From: Calothrix sp. PCC 7103
GTDB lineage: Bacteria > Cyanobacteriota > Cyanobacteriia > Cyanobacteriales > Nostocaceae
NCBI RefSeq assembly: GCF_000331305.1
Contig: NZ_KB217483.1
Location: forward strand, 539,534 to 603,533
Direction of reading: 5' to 3'
DNA length: 64,000 nucleotides
Part shown: one piece after another, positions 44,964 through 54,421 of the stretch
Numbering within the stretch: the stretch's first letter is position 1
How the letters are laid out: every line of letters starts with the position of its first letter
Made by a program: the position numbers and the translations under genes
Notes under the pieces: model-generated
Told to the model about the DNA's origin: nothing
What the model saw: the letters and a program-made list of their open reading frames with translations, nothing else
The model's database searches: none

Positions 44964-46085
44964 ATGATTGTAAATAAATTAGTTTCAGCATACGAAAGCT
45001 TTAGTTTTCAATTACTATCGCTATTACTAAAACAAGACCCTGACACAAATGTGTTTATATCCCCTTTTAGTGTGGGAATAGCTTTTGCAATGATATACAA
45101 CGGCGCGCGCGGGATAACCGAACAAACAATAGCTAAGGTTTTTGGATTAACAGGGTTAAATATACAAGAAATTAATGCAGCTAACAAATCGCTAATGTCA
45201 ATAGGAGACGGTACTGATACTGATAATCAATTAGGATTTGCAAATGCAATCTGGGTAAGACCCGACATTTTACTAAATAATAATTTTGTTCAACAACTAC
45301 AAGAAGCTTATAATAGCGAGGTTGCAAATCTAGATTTTCCTCATCCCGGCGCCGCTATAACTATAAATAAATGGGTAGAAGAGAAAACTCATGATAAAAT
45401 TAAACAATTAGTTACACCAGATGACATTGTAGCCGCAATTTTAGTTCTAATTAATACAATTTATTTCAAAGGAACATGGACGTATCTATTTGACAAACAG
45501 AAGACGAAAGAGCAAAGTTTTACCCTACCTAATGGTAGCCATAAGTCACACCCTATGATGTCACAGTCAGGGCAATATTTATATTACGAAACTGAAAAAT
45601 TCCAGGCTGTTAGTTTACCTTACGAAAATAGGCACCTGAGTATGTACATTTTTCTTCCCCAACTATCATCATCTATAAAAGAATTTCAACAACTTCTTAC
45701 TGTAGAGAATTGGCGAATTTGGATGTCTCAGTTTGATAAAATAGAGGGCGATATTGTTCTGCCTCGTTTCAAGATTGAATATAGCAAAATTTTAAATGAT
45801 GCTTTGATTAATCTTGGTATGGGTGAAGCTTTTTCGGCTGATGCAAACTTTGAAGGTATAGGAGCGGGAAATTTAAAAATTAGCAAAGTTATTCATAAAG
45901 CCATTATCGAGGTTAACGAAGAGGGAACTGAAGCTGCTGCTGCGACTGCTGTAGTAATGGCGAGAAGTATGGGGTTTACGTCTAGATTTAGAATGATTAT
46001 TGACCGCCCGTTCTTTCATGCAATTCGCGATAACCAAACTGGCGCCTTGCTATTCATGGGTTTTGTTTTTAACCCAGTAGAATAA
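44964..46085 (+). CDS. Serpin (serine protease inhibitor), inhibitory type
   Basis: A 373-residue serpin without a signal peptide. It carries NVFISPFSVGIAFAMIYNGA, TLINTIYFKGTW-like LINTIYFKGTWTYLFD, and DRPFFHAIRDNQTGALLFMGFVFNP, the family signature. The reactive-loop hinge IEVNEEGTEAAAATAVVMA is the small-residue type required for loop insertion, so it should inhibit a protease irreversibly. Counting from the hinge places P1 near the Arg-Ser pair of ARSMGF. The target protease is unknown. It stands between the WD40/HEAT genes and the injection-system fibre gene, convergent with the latter. Confidence 0.9.
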   Translation: MIVNKLVSAYESFSFQLLSLLLKQDPDTNVFISPFSVGIAFAMIYNGARGITEQTIAKVFGLTGLNIQEINAANKSLMSIGDGTDTDNQLGFANAIWVRPDILLNNNFVQQLQEAYNSEVANLDFPHPGAAITINKWVEEKTHDKIKQLVTPDDIVAAILVLINTIYFKGTWTYLFDKQKTKEQSFTLPNGSHKSHPMMSQSGQYLYYETEKFQAVSLPYENRHLSMYIFLPQLSSSIKEFQQLLTVENWRIWMSQFDKIEGDIVLPRFKIEYSKILNDALINLGMGEAFSADANFEGIGAGNLKISKVIHKAIIEVNEEGTEAAAATAVVMARSMGFTSRFRMIIDRPFFHAIRDNQTGALLFMGFVFNPVE

Positions 46086-46112
46086 ATACAAAAAAGACGC
46101 AATTTATCAACC

Positions 46113-49100
46113 CTACAAAAATGACTGTGGTCTACTAAAAATAGTAAATACTTTCTTAAATATCCTAATAATGATAGGTGCCCTTTTTTTAGTATTCTGC
46201 TTTTTGGTTCTATAAGCATCTTGTTCTAAAACTTGAATTCTATTTAATAAAATTGCAAGTTCTGCTTGTATCTCTTGCTGTTCTAATTGCGGTGTTGTAG
46301 GCATTGTCATAAAACTTTGAGAAGTATTTTTTGAAGGATTAACTACTCTAAATGTCTGCTCATTAGGTTTGTTAATGCTTTCGGGTGCTACCGTAGTAAT
46401 TCTACTTATTTCATCAATATTATCTATATCAGTTACAGGTATCAAGCCTTCTTCCAAAATTCTAATTCTCTCAATCATCTCCGCAATTTGAGAGTTTTGG
46501 TTGTTAATTGTCTCGTTTAAATTAACAACAGTGTTTTTATGGTCTTTAAGCATTGCTGTTAAAACTGCAATTATTTCCATCGGACGAATTGCTTTGCGGT
46601 CATCTGTAGAAATCATTTCCGGGACATTTTCTGCAATAAAACCAGCATGTATTCTTGCATTTGTATCTTTTTTATTGCTGAAGGTAACTGGATTTAATCC
46701 TTGAAGTATTTCAGTTGCTTTTTTAGTGGATAAGTCCTTGATATCTGTCTTTGTGTCTTCAGATGAGATAATTAATTGATTTCCTTGATAAAACGTATCT
46801 CCATTAATGCTGACATTACCTTCTACTTCTAGTTTATGGTTTGGTGTATCTGTTCCAATTCCAACGTTTCCGTTTGTATTTAAAACTATAATTTTCCTGT
46901 TATCTGGAGTGTTACTATCAATTTGCAAGGCTAATTGAGCAGAGCTATTAATTATGCCTGTTCTGACATTTATCTTGTTTACAGTTATATCTTTATTAAA
47001 TGAATATTCATCATAATCTGTCTCGAATTGAACTGTATTATTATCGTAAGTATCGATAGTTAATATTTTTTTTTGTGATTCTTGTATTTGTTTACTAATT
47101 TTAAATGCTGGAGTCTCATCATCGCCAGCTAAGATATGTAGTTTGGCGCCTGGTTCTGTGCCAATACCAATATCACCTGTATCATTCTTGATAACGAGTT
47201 TATCGCTACCGTTAGTTTGTAAGCGTAGATTTTGTGTACTGTTTATAGTATCAGATAATTCAAGAGTATTAAAAACAATCTTTTTGTCAAAGCTATATTG
47301 TTGAGTATTAGTGGTGAATTTGACACTTTGCGCGTCTGGAATAATATTAAAGTTATGTTCGTTGTCACCAATTTTGTTGCTAACTGTAAATACTGGAGTT
47401 TTATTATCGAGAGCTAGGATATGTAGTTTGGCGCCTGGTTCTGTGCCAATACCAATATCACCTGTATCATTCTTGATAACGAGTTTATCGCTACCGTTAG
47501 TTTGTAAGCGTAGATTTTGTGTACTGTTTATAGTATCAGATAATTCAAGAGTATTAAAAACAATCTTTTTGTCAAAGCTATATTGTTGAGTATTAGTGGT
47601 GAATTTGACACTTTGCGCGTCTGGAATAATATTAAAGTTATGTTCGTTGTCACCAATTTTGTTGCTAACTGTAAATACTGGAGTTTTATTATCGAGAGCT
47701 AGGATATGTAGTTTGGCGCCTGGTGTGTCTATGCCAATACCAATATCGCCTGTATCATTCTTGATAACGAGTTTATCGCTACCGTTCGTTTGCAAGCGTA
47801 GATTTTGCGTACTGTTTATAGTATCAAATAATTCAAGGGTACTGAAAAGAATCTTTTTGTCAAAGCTATATTGTTGAGTATTAGTGGTGAATTTGACACT
47901 TTGCGCGTCTGGAATAATATTAAAATTATGTTCGTTGTTACCAATTTTGTTACTAACTGTAAATACTGGAGTTTTATTATCGGTAGCTAAGATATGTAAT
48001 TTGGCGCCTGGTGTGTCTGTACCGATACCAATATCACCTGTATCATTTTTAATAACGAGTTTATCGCTACCGTTAGTTTGTAAGCGTAAATTTTGCGTAC
48101 TGTTAATAATACCCGAATTAATTGTAAGTGTTTTAGTAATGGTTACTTCACCGTCAATTGTTCCGCCTTTTTTAGAATAAGTGTCAGATAATGGAATAAA
48201 GCTGTAATCGATACTATTTACGTTAAATACTTTATTACTATTGCTATCAGTCGTAATTGCAACTGTGCCAAGCTGGCAATAATCATGATGAATTCCATGA
48301 ATAGGTTGAAGTTGGGGATTTTTTTGCGAATCTTGAGGCCAGACTATTTTATTTTCTATTGTTCGTGCTGGAATAAGCCAGTAATCTCCAGTTTGATATT
48401 CAGAGTCACCATCTGTCTCAAACCAAACTTCAATGCCATTTTCTAAGGCAACCCAATTTTCGTTAGCGGTCGCAATATCTGCTTTTATTATTTGATCCCA
48501 ACGTCTTGCTCTTGGCTGCTGCATTTTTTGGAATTCACTGCTGTTAACAATGTCACTATCCTTGACTTTGCTAAAGGTAAATTTGTTACTTGATATTTGT
48601 TTTGTTAATTTAATGAGTATTCCGGAGGTTCCTTGTAGTTCTTGCTTTTCGTCAAAAATTTCAATCCACTGGTTGGCTGCAAATGCCTGTGATAAATCTC
48701 GGTTAGGTTGAGTTAAGGTGATTGAGTTGTCATCAATGTTTTGAATGACGCCTACAATTGAACCATTATCACGCGACCATTTAAAGGTGGCGATGCCAAG
48801 CTTTCCAGGGGTGTGAATTTCAACTCGATACAAGTGGTTCTCTAAACGTCTGAATCCGGTTGCTTTTGGGTTGACTCGCGCTTTTAAGTAAACTTGGCGT
48901 TGCCTTTTTAAATTTTTAAATTCGGTTTCTGAAATTAGTTTTAGTTGCCAAATTGTTTTGGTGCGTGTGGTTGTATCAGGTAGATTAAGTGCTGTTTCAC
49001 GAATACTTTGGTCTTCAATTGCGGTAATATGACGCTGCCATACATCTAAGTAGGCAATGTAAGGGTTAGTACCATCGCTATTTTTTAAGCTATCAGAATC

Positions 49101-49697
49101 TATGGGAAAGTCAGGTTGGGTTGTATAGGTTACAAGACGACGCAATGAACCTTCCTTTATAGTAATCTCTCCACCTATAGTTACATAAAATCCAGATGAA
49201 CGAGGAGTTTCATCAATTGCATTAATTTTGAATTTACTTTTAGATTCCTCTAAAATCTCAACCCATTGCCCTTCGCTGAGTTTTCGTCCATCGACTAATA
49301 AAGTTTGAATATTAATTAACGTTTCGTTTTTATCTTGATTTATATTTTTATTTATATTTTTATTTTGGACTTGCTCAGGTACATTAAATTTTATTGCGGT
49401 TCCAGCTTCTAGTTCGCATAATGTACCATTGATATAAATTTGACCTGGCAAAATTATAATATCTGAGTTTTCTGGCGCCGACTCTAGTTTAAAGCCAATA
49501 ATTTCTTTTCCATTTATTATCTGCTTTGCTTGTGCTACCTCACCAATCATGTGTTTTGCTTGCGCTTGCATGATATGGTTTTGAATATCAACTTGTTCGT
49601 TCCAGTCAGAATCCAGTTGCAGGCGCCCTTGTTGCATTCTGACACTGCTGTAATGTTTTGTAGCTTGGAAGGTAGAACGGGTAAAATCGCCTTTCAT
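46113..49697 (-). CDS. Injection-system fibre: DUF6519, tandem repeats, S74 chaperone
   Basis: An 1194-residue protein at the end of the contractile-injection operon. Residues 1-450 are a DUF6519 domain (GDFTRSTFQATKHYSSVRMQ, LQLDSDWNEQ), known from cyanobacterial and actinobacterial eCIS loci. Residues 525-865 hold three nearly identical 95-96-residue fibre modules (LHILALDNKTPVFTVSNKIG ... NLRLQTNGSDKLVIKND ... GDIGIG) and a diverged fourth. Residues about 979-1085 are a peptidase S74 intramolecular chaperone (DIKDLSTKKATEILQGLNPV, IHAGFIAENVPEM) with a coiled coil. A further 100 residues ending in a basic segment follow. AAGGAAAA precedes the ATG. It probably attaches to the tail protein encoded just upstream. 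Confidence 0.82.
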   Translation of the reverse strand: MKGDFTRSTFQATKHYSSVRMQQGRLQLDSDWNEQVDIQNHIMQAQAKHMIGEVAQAKQIINGKEIIGFKLESAPENSDIIILPGQIYINGTLCELEAGTAIKFNVPEQVQNKNINKNINQDKNETLINIQTLLVDGRKLSEGQWVEILEESKSKFKINAIDETPRSSGFYVTIGGEITIKEGSLRRLVTYTTQPDFPIDSDSLKNSDGTNPYIAYLDVWQRHITAIEDQSIRETALNLPDTTTRTKTIWQLKLISETEFKNLKRQRQVYLKARVNPKATGFRRLENHLYRVEIHTPGKLGIATFKWSRDNGSIVGVIQNIDDNSITLTQPNRDLSQAFAANQWIEIFDEKQELQGTSGILIKLTKQISSNKFTFSKVKDSDIVNSSEFQKMQQPRARRWDQIIKADIATANENWVALENGIEVWFETDGDSEYQTGDYWLIPARTIENKIVWPQDSQKNPQLQPIHGIHHDYCQLGTVAITTDSNSNKVFNVNSIDYSFIPLSDTYSKKGGTIDGEVTITKTLTINSGIINSTQNLRLQTNGSDKLVIKNDTGDIGIGTDTPGAKLHILATDNKTPVFTVSNKIGNNEHNFNIIPDAQSVKFTTNTQQYSFDKKILFSTLELFDTINSTQNLRLQTNGSDKLVIKNDTGDIGIGIDTPGAKLHILALDNKTPVFTVSNKIGDNEHNFNIIPDAQSVKFTTNTQQYSFDKKIVFNTLELSDTINSTQNLRLQTNGSDKLVIKNDTGDIGIGTEPGAKLHILALDNKTPVFTVSNKIGDNEHNFNIIPDAQSVKFTTNTQQYSFDKKIVFNTLELSDTINSTQNLRLQTNGSDKLVIKNDTGDIGIGTEPGAKLHILAGDDETPAFKISKQIQESQKKILTIDTYDNNTVQFETDYDEYSFNKDITVNKINVRTGIINSSAQLALQIDSNTPDNRKIIVLNTNGNVGIGTDTPNHKLEVEGNVSINGDTFYQGNQLIISSEDTKTDIKDLSTKKATEILQGLNPVTFSNKKDTNARIHAGFIAENVPEMISTDDRKAIRPMEIIAVLTAMLKDHKNTVVNLNETINNQNSQIAEMIERIRILEEGLIPVTDIDNIDEISRITTVAPESINKPNEQTFRVVNPSKNTSQSFMTMPTTPQLEQQEIQAELAILLNRIQVLEQDAYRTKKQNTKKRAPIIIRIFKKVFTIFSRPQSFL
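47130..48110 (-). repeat. In-gene tandem repeats, period 285-288 bp
   Basis: Three consecutive units in the fibre gene are almost identical at DNA level. The two between about 47145 and 47715 appear identical over nearly their whole length. One unit encodes GIDTPGAK and the others GTEPGAK, which accounts for the 3-bp length difference. The frame is preserved throughout. Confidence 0.85.
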
Positions 49698-49724
49698 AGT
49701 AATTTTCCTTAGTTATAGTATTAG

Positions 49725-52700
49725 TTAAGTGATGTATAAAATATTTGTTTTGAGTCCAAAGCGTAAATATTCTGCTAAACTTTTACGAAGGTTTTCTTCT
49801 CGTTGGGGCTGTTTAAGATAATAAAAACAACCTACCTCTGAACCATCGTCGGCGCCCATACGAATTTCGGAAGCGCAGTTGAGGCTAAGTTGAGTATAAC
49901 CAGGTGTACCGTACTGAATAGAAGTAAAACTAGGTCGTAACTCATTCAATATTTGAATTTTTTCTTCTACATTAATTATACCTGTGTTTACAGCAATCCA
50001 GCTTTGTCCATTGTCGTTAGACCTCCATATTTGACCTGAAGCAGTTCCCGCAAAAATATATTTGTCTTCGTTGAATGCTAAAGCTGTAATGTTTCGATTT
50101 GGTAACTGATTGAGAAATTCCCATGTATTGCCTTGGTTAGTAGAACGCAATAGTCCAAAATTAGTTGTGCCAACGAAAATATATTGTTGTTCAGGATGAA
50201 TAGCAATTATATTAACGTTTGTAGTAACTTGTTCACCTCCAATCTCTAATTTAACAAAATTCCAATTATTGCCATTGTCTTCAGAATAATATATTCCAGT
50301 TTCTTGTGTTAATAAATTGGTAGTACCTGCAAATATTTTACCGTTACTTGTAATTGCTAATGCTGTAATATCTTGATTGTTTAAAGATAAATTCATTGGT
50401 CTTTGCCATTCTTGCCCATTAAAATAATAAATCCCAGTACCTGCGGTTCCTGCAAAGATTAATTTATTTTGAGGGTGAATCGCTAAAGCCTTAATATTCC
50501 AAATTGCTTTTTCTAATCCTTTGATTGGCGCCTTCCATATATAAGTTTGACTATTAGAGCTAAAAACATTAGAAACAAAAACACGTCCGCTTAAAGTGGC
50601 AACAAAGATTTCATTATCATTACTTAGTAATGCATTAATACTAGTTTGATTAGTTGCATTTCCAAATGTGGGTGCATCGCTTTTGAGTTGTGTTATTGCC
50701 TCCCAACCCTGCGTACTGCTAATTTCTTTCTGAAATAAATATCCATCATTTGTGCCAGCAATGATTTGATTCTCTTTAATTAGTAATGCATTGACTTTTA
50801 AATTTGTTAAGCCTTGATTTATTTTTTCCCATGAAACACCTAAGTCTTTCGATTGATATATGCCATCACCTGTTGCAATAAATATATTTGATGCATTACA
50901 TACAATTTGATTAATTGCAGCAGGCATTTGAGGTAAAGTTTGGAGTATTTTTTCGTCTGGTTGGCAATGGTATCGACGAGGTGTGATTGACTCATCTGGC
51001 AAGTAGCAAAAACGTACACACCCTATTTGTCGGCGCCCTGTTGTTACAATTTCGGTAAACAAACTATTGCTAGCTTCGAGTGTTAATACTCTAGTACTGC
51101 CAAAAATAGTGCAGGCATTGATTTTAACTTGTGTTCCAGGCGCCGCAATTGCAGGTTTATAAAGCGTGTTAGATGCAGTATCAATATCAATAATGCTATC
51201 TGAAATATTTAATTCTGGAACTGTTTGAATCAAATTAATCGAGCCACAAATGCTACGCTCAATTATAAGTTGAAGCTGGTTGTGGTTTTCTTCGGAATTT
51301 ATGGTCTGCATCCAATCATGATTTTGTTTATTCTGCCGCGAAGTCCAAAATTCGTAAAGGCATGATGTTGCTTGTTGAAATTGCATTTTTAACAGTTGAG
51401 CCAAAATTTGAGCAGGGGAACGAGTTTTATCAAACTGCAAAGCTATCATTTGACGAATTTGATAAAGGTAGTACATTGCTAAAGCTATGACTGACCATGC
51501 TTCTGATCCTTCTGCTTCTTTTCTTTCCTCAATTAATAACCCACCGCACGAAGGTACTAATGTACAATGACGGAGAGACAAAGTTTTGAGATTTCCGGGA
51601 AGTAAGACGAGTTGACCTTCTATAAGCAAACCCTCTAAACTCAGTTCACCTGGGTCTTTTGTAGTTTGCTGTGTTACAACTGATATGTTGCCCCAGATAT
51701 GTGGACGGTTGCCGTTAGCAGCAATTATATGCAAGTGTTTATCTGTTGGGATTTGAATCCTTAAGTCTTCTTGACCGTAAGTTGCATTATCTTCAATTAA
51801 AATTATGCCAACATCTGCCTCTTCTACAACAGCGTCAATTTTGCAGCCAAGTTGAGGATGGTAAGCTAAATACAAAATTACTGAAGACCCAAGAAAATTA
51901 CTCAAACTAAATTCTTGTGGACTAGTAAGACGAATTACGTTGCCATCACAGTTGACTGCTATTCCCGGTGCAATTTCTACTTTTGGTAAATTACTAGAAT
52001 TATTTTGCTGATTTATGTCTATTGGTTGAAGTTGAAAATTATTCCGCTCGATTATTCCTGGTTTGAAGTCAGTACGTGAAGTTGTATTTACTACATCAAT
52101 TAACCGACCTTCGGCGCCTAGTGTTAAATTGGCTAACCTAAAGTCATTGGAATTTAATTTATTAGTTAATTTATCAACGGCTTGAATTTTCCAGCGATGT
52201 GTATCTAATTTTGATAAAACCAGCCATATGTCTCGATTTGGAAAATTTCTGAGACTCAGACGTTCAGTATAAGAAATAGAAATAGATTCGCCTTCAGCCG
52301 AAATTGCCATTCCCGGTGTAATAATCGCCCAATTTTCTCCAGGATGAGCAATTACATTTAGTCCTTTAATAATTCCAGGTGTAAAAACTGAAGCAATCTG
52401 CTCAACTTTAATGCTAGATATCTGAACATTTGTTGGTTGAATGCAAGCTAATTTTAGGTAAAGATTCTCCGAATAATTTATTAAATCAGCGTTTGATACT
52501 AAATCTATTTGCCAATATTCTTCTGATTGTTCGTACTGCCCACTACTTAGCTGACGGCGCCTATAAATAAGCCACATTTCTTGATTGCGCTCATAACCTA
52601 AATTCAGCCGATAATTTTGGTTGAGCTTGATTCGGTCTCCTTTACCATTTACCGCTAATCCAGGTGTTATAATTATACCATCTCGTGCATCGTTAAGTTT

Positions 52701-54410
52701 AACGACAAGTCCTGTAACAATACCGGGTTTAAAAGCTCTTCTAATTTTAGTATTATCTGTTGATTGGCTAATAATTCTGCCGCGACTATTAATTTCAAGT
52801 AAACTTAATCTAATATAAGTTCGTTCCGAGTAATACAACGAAGCAGAATTTGCCGGAATGACTTCGAGTGATGCAACAGGCAATTCATTTTTAATTGTAT
52901 AATAAATTACTAAAAAGACAATTTGATTTTTGTAGTTTTTAAAAGAAAATGATTGATTTTTTTGAATATTAAGTACTCGTCCTTGTCCATCGATTGCTGT
53001 TCCTGACGATACAATAGCTTGTGTGCTACAAGGTGCAACCATTACATTTAAACCGTTTAAAATACCCGGACTAAATAATGGACTGCGATTAGTGTCTTCA
53101 GTCGTGTTAATATCAGTATTATTTAACCTGATTGTTTGAACTTCTAACTTTGCTATTGGAATATAATGTTTGTCTTTACAATACTGCCATGCTTGATTTG
53201 TATTATGCCAAGTTTCCAACGCTTTGCTTAGTGGGTTACTATTAAATGGTGCTTCTTGCTGAATTTTCCAAATGACTTTGGTTTTTTCAGTTTCTTTAAT
53301 ATTATTTTTATTATTCTCAGAGATTGTTAGACGACGGTCATAAGAACCCCCACCAATATCACCACTAAATCCGTAACTGTAACTGACTTCTACATGATGC
53401 GGAAAAGGACGATTCAAAAATACTAATCTTCCTAATTCTGGGTCAACAGCTACTTCAAATCGTAAAGAGGGCAAGTTGTCTTGACTATCATTATCAGCTA
53501 ATAATATTTCCGTACTAAGCTGATTTTGAGTATCCCAGTTTGTTTCTAAGTTTGTAATTAAAATTTGTTCGGGCAATAGTGGAGCAGATTGACCGTTAAT
53601 AAAAATTTGTAGTACTGGATTTTCACCAAAATATTCAGCTTGTGAGTTTATTCGTTGATGACGAATTTCTTCGTAAAGAATAGTTCTTCTTAATATTTCA
53701 GGGACGTGAATTCCGCTAGTAGGTTGTGTTGTGTCAATTTTTGTTTGAGGTTGATTGAATAGGGGAATATTATTGTATCCTAGTGGACTAAAAGTGTAAT
53801 ACCCTTTGCCAAAAGCGCGCGCTGTTACACGAGTTAGGGGATAGCTTTGCAAACGCCATAAAAATAAACCTACATTCGATGCAGTATAACGACCTTGGGC
53901 ACGAACTTCTGCTGTGTAGGCGCCTCCACTAAATGGGTTGTCTAAGCGGTCAATTCGTGTAGACTGTCGCAAATCAACTGTATTTGGAAACGTGGGACTT
54001 CCAGTATTGAGGGGTTGAGTTCTTGCTAACCAATCAATAAACTCGACTGCTTTACCTCGCCAACCGCTTACATCTTGTGCTAGCTGTTCAAGAACAATAA
54101 CAGTTCCTTTGCGGCGCCGATATGCTAGGGTGTTTGCTACATATGCCCGTCGTTCTTGTCCAAACGTTCGCGCACTTGTAGCAGATAGTCGCTGTACATC
54201 AAGTAAGTCACCGATGTATGGAACGACCCAATCATCACATGTTTCGATAAACCAGTTTTCGTATAGTCCCTCAATATCTGTTTCTAACGTTCGCAACTCT
54301 TGTTCTAACAAAGCCAACAAGGCACGTAACGATTCACCTTGTAGTTGGTCGTAGGTTTGATAAATTGCTGGTAATAATTGGTAGAGTCGTTCTGTAATTT
54401 GAGGCGCCAT
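49725..54410 (-). CDS. P2-gpI-like tail protein with repeat modules and an inserted beta-propeller
   Basis: A 1561-residue baseplate/tail protein. The N-terminal 150 residues match phage tail protein I of injection systems (ERLYQLLPAIYQTYDQLQGE, FIETCDDWVVPYIGDLL, RRAYVANTLAYRRRKGTV). Residues about 440-855 hold four modules of the form FKPGIVxGLxV...IITPGLAVxxxG. A beta-helix-like region follows. Residues about 1157-1480 are seven BNR/GH74-like blades (GIYYSEDNGNNWNF, LLRSTNQGNTWEF, IWRSNDNGQSW). The original fold resumes at the C-terminus (GTPGYTQLSLNCASEIRMGADDGSEVG, cut here at the Gly). The propeller is thus an insertion. It is cotranscribed with the baseplate genes, 11 nt downstream of the giant baseplate-J gene. 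Confidence 0.82.
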   Translation of the reverse strand: MAPQITERLYQLLPAIYQTYDQLQGESLRALLALLEQELRTLETDIEGLYENWFIETCDDWVVPYIGDLLDVQRLSATSARTFGQERRAYVANTLAYRRRKGTVIVLEQLAQDVSGWRGKAVEFIDWLARTQPLNTGSPTFPNTVDLRQSTRIDRLDNPFSGGAYTAEVRAQGRYTASNVGLFLWRLQSYPLTRVTARAFGKGYYTFSPLGYNNIPLFNQPQTKIDTTQPTSGIHVPEILRRTILYEEIRHQRINSQAEYFGENPVLQIFINGQSAPLLPEQILITNLETNWDTQNQLSTEILLADNDSQDNLPSLRFEVAVDPELGRLVFLNRPFPHHVEVSYSYGFSGDIGGGSYDRRLTISENNKNNIKETEKTKVIWKIQQEAPFNSNPLSKALETWHNTNQAWQYCKDKHYIPIAKLEVQTIRLNNTDINTTEDTNRSPLFSPGILNGLNVMVAPCSTQAIVSSGTAIDGQGRVLNIQKNQSFSFKNYKNQIVFLVIYYTIKNELPVASLEVIPANSASLYYSERTYIRLSLLEINSRGRIISQSTDNTKIRRAFKPGIVTGLVVKLNDARDGIIITPGLAVNGKGDRIKLNQNYRLNLGYERNQEMWLIYRRRQLSSGQYEQSEEYWQIDLVSNADLINYSENLYLKLACIQPTNVQISSIKVEQIASVFTPGIIKGLNVIAHPGENWAIITPGMAISAEGESISISYTERLSLRNFPNRDIWLVLSKLDTHRWKIQAVDKLTNKLNSNDFRLANLTLGAEGRLIDVVNTTSRTDFKPGIIERNNFQLQPIDINQQNNSSNLPKVEIAPGIAVNCDGNVIRLTSPQEFSLSNFLGSSVILYLAYHPQLGCKIDAVVEEADVGIILIEDNATYGQEDLRIQIPTDKHLHIIAANGNRPHIWGNISVVTQQTTKDPGELSLEGLLIEGQLVLLPGNLKTLSLRHCTLVPSCGGLLIEERKEAEGSEAWSVIALAMYYLYQIRQMIALQFDKTRSPAQILAQLLKMQFQQATSCLYEFWTSRQNKQNHDWMQTINSEENHNQLQLIIERSICGSINLIQTVPELNISDSIIDIDTASNTLYKPAIAAPGTQVKINACTIFGSTRVLTLEASNSLFTEIVTTGRRQIGCVRFCYLPDESITPRRYHCQPDEKILQTLPQMPAAINQIVCNASNIFIATGDGIYQSKDLGVSWEKINQGLTNLKVNALLIKENQIIAGTNDGYLFQKEISSTQGWEAITQLKSDAPTFGNATNQTSINALLSNDNEIFVATLSGRVFVSNVFSSNSQTYIWKAPIKGLEKAIWNIKALAIHPQNKLIFAGTAGTGIYYFNGQEWQRPMNLSLNNQDITALAITSNGKIFAGTTNLLTQETGIYYSEDNGNNWNFVKLEIGGEQVTTNVNIIAIHPEQQYIFVGTTNFGLLRSTNQGNTWEFLNQLPNRNITALAFNEDKYIFAGTASGQIWRSNDNGQSWIAVNTGIINVEEKIQILNELRPSFTSIQYGTPGYTQLSLNCASEIRMGADDGSEVGCFYYLKQPQREENLRKSLAEYLRFGLKTNILYIT

Positions 54411-54421
54411 ATTTTTATTTT

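Noticed and set aside
47130..48110. Repeat array as a possible CRISPR
   Set aside because: Units are about 285 bp, contiguous and coding; there are no short repeats with unique spacers anywhere in the window.
47311..48180. Three similar open frames on the + strand within the fibre gene
   Set aside because: They are antisense readings of the in-gene tandem repeats, which explains why they resemble each other.
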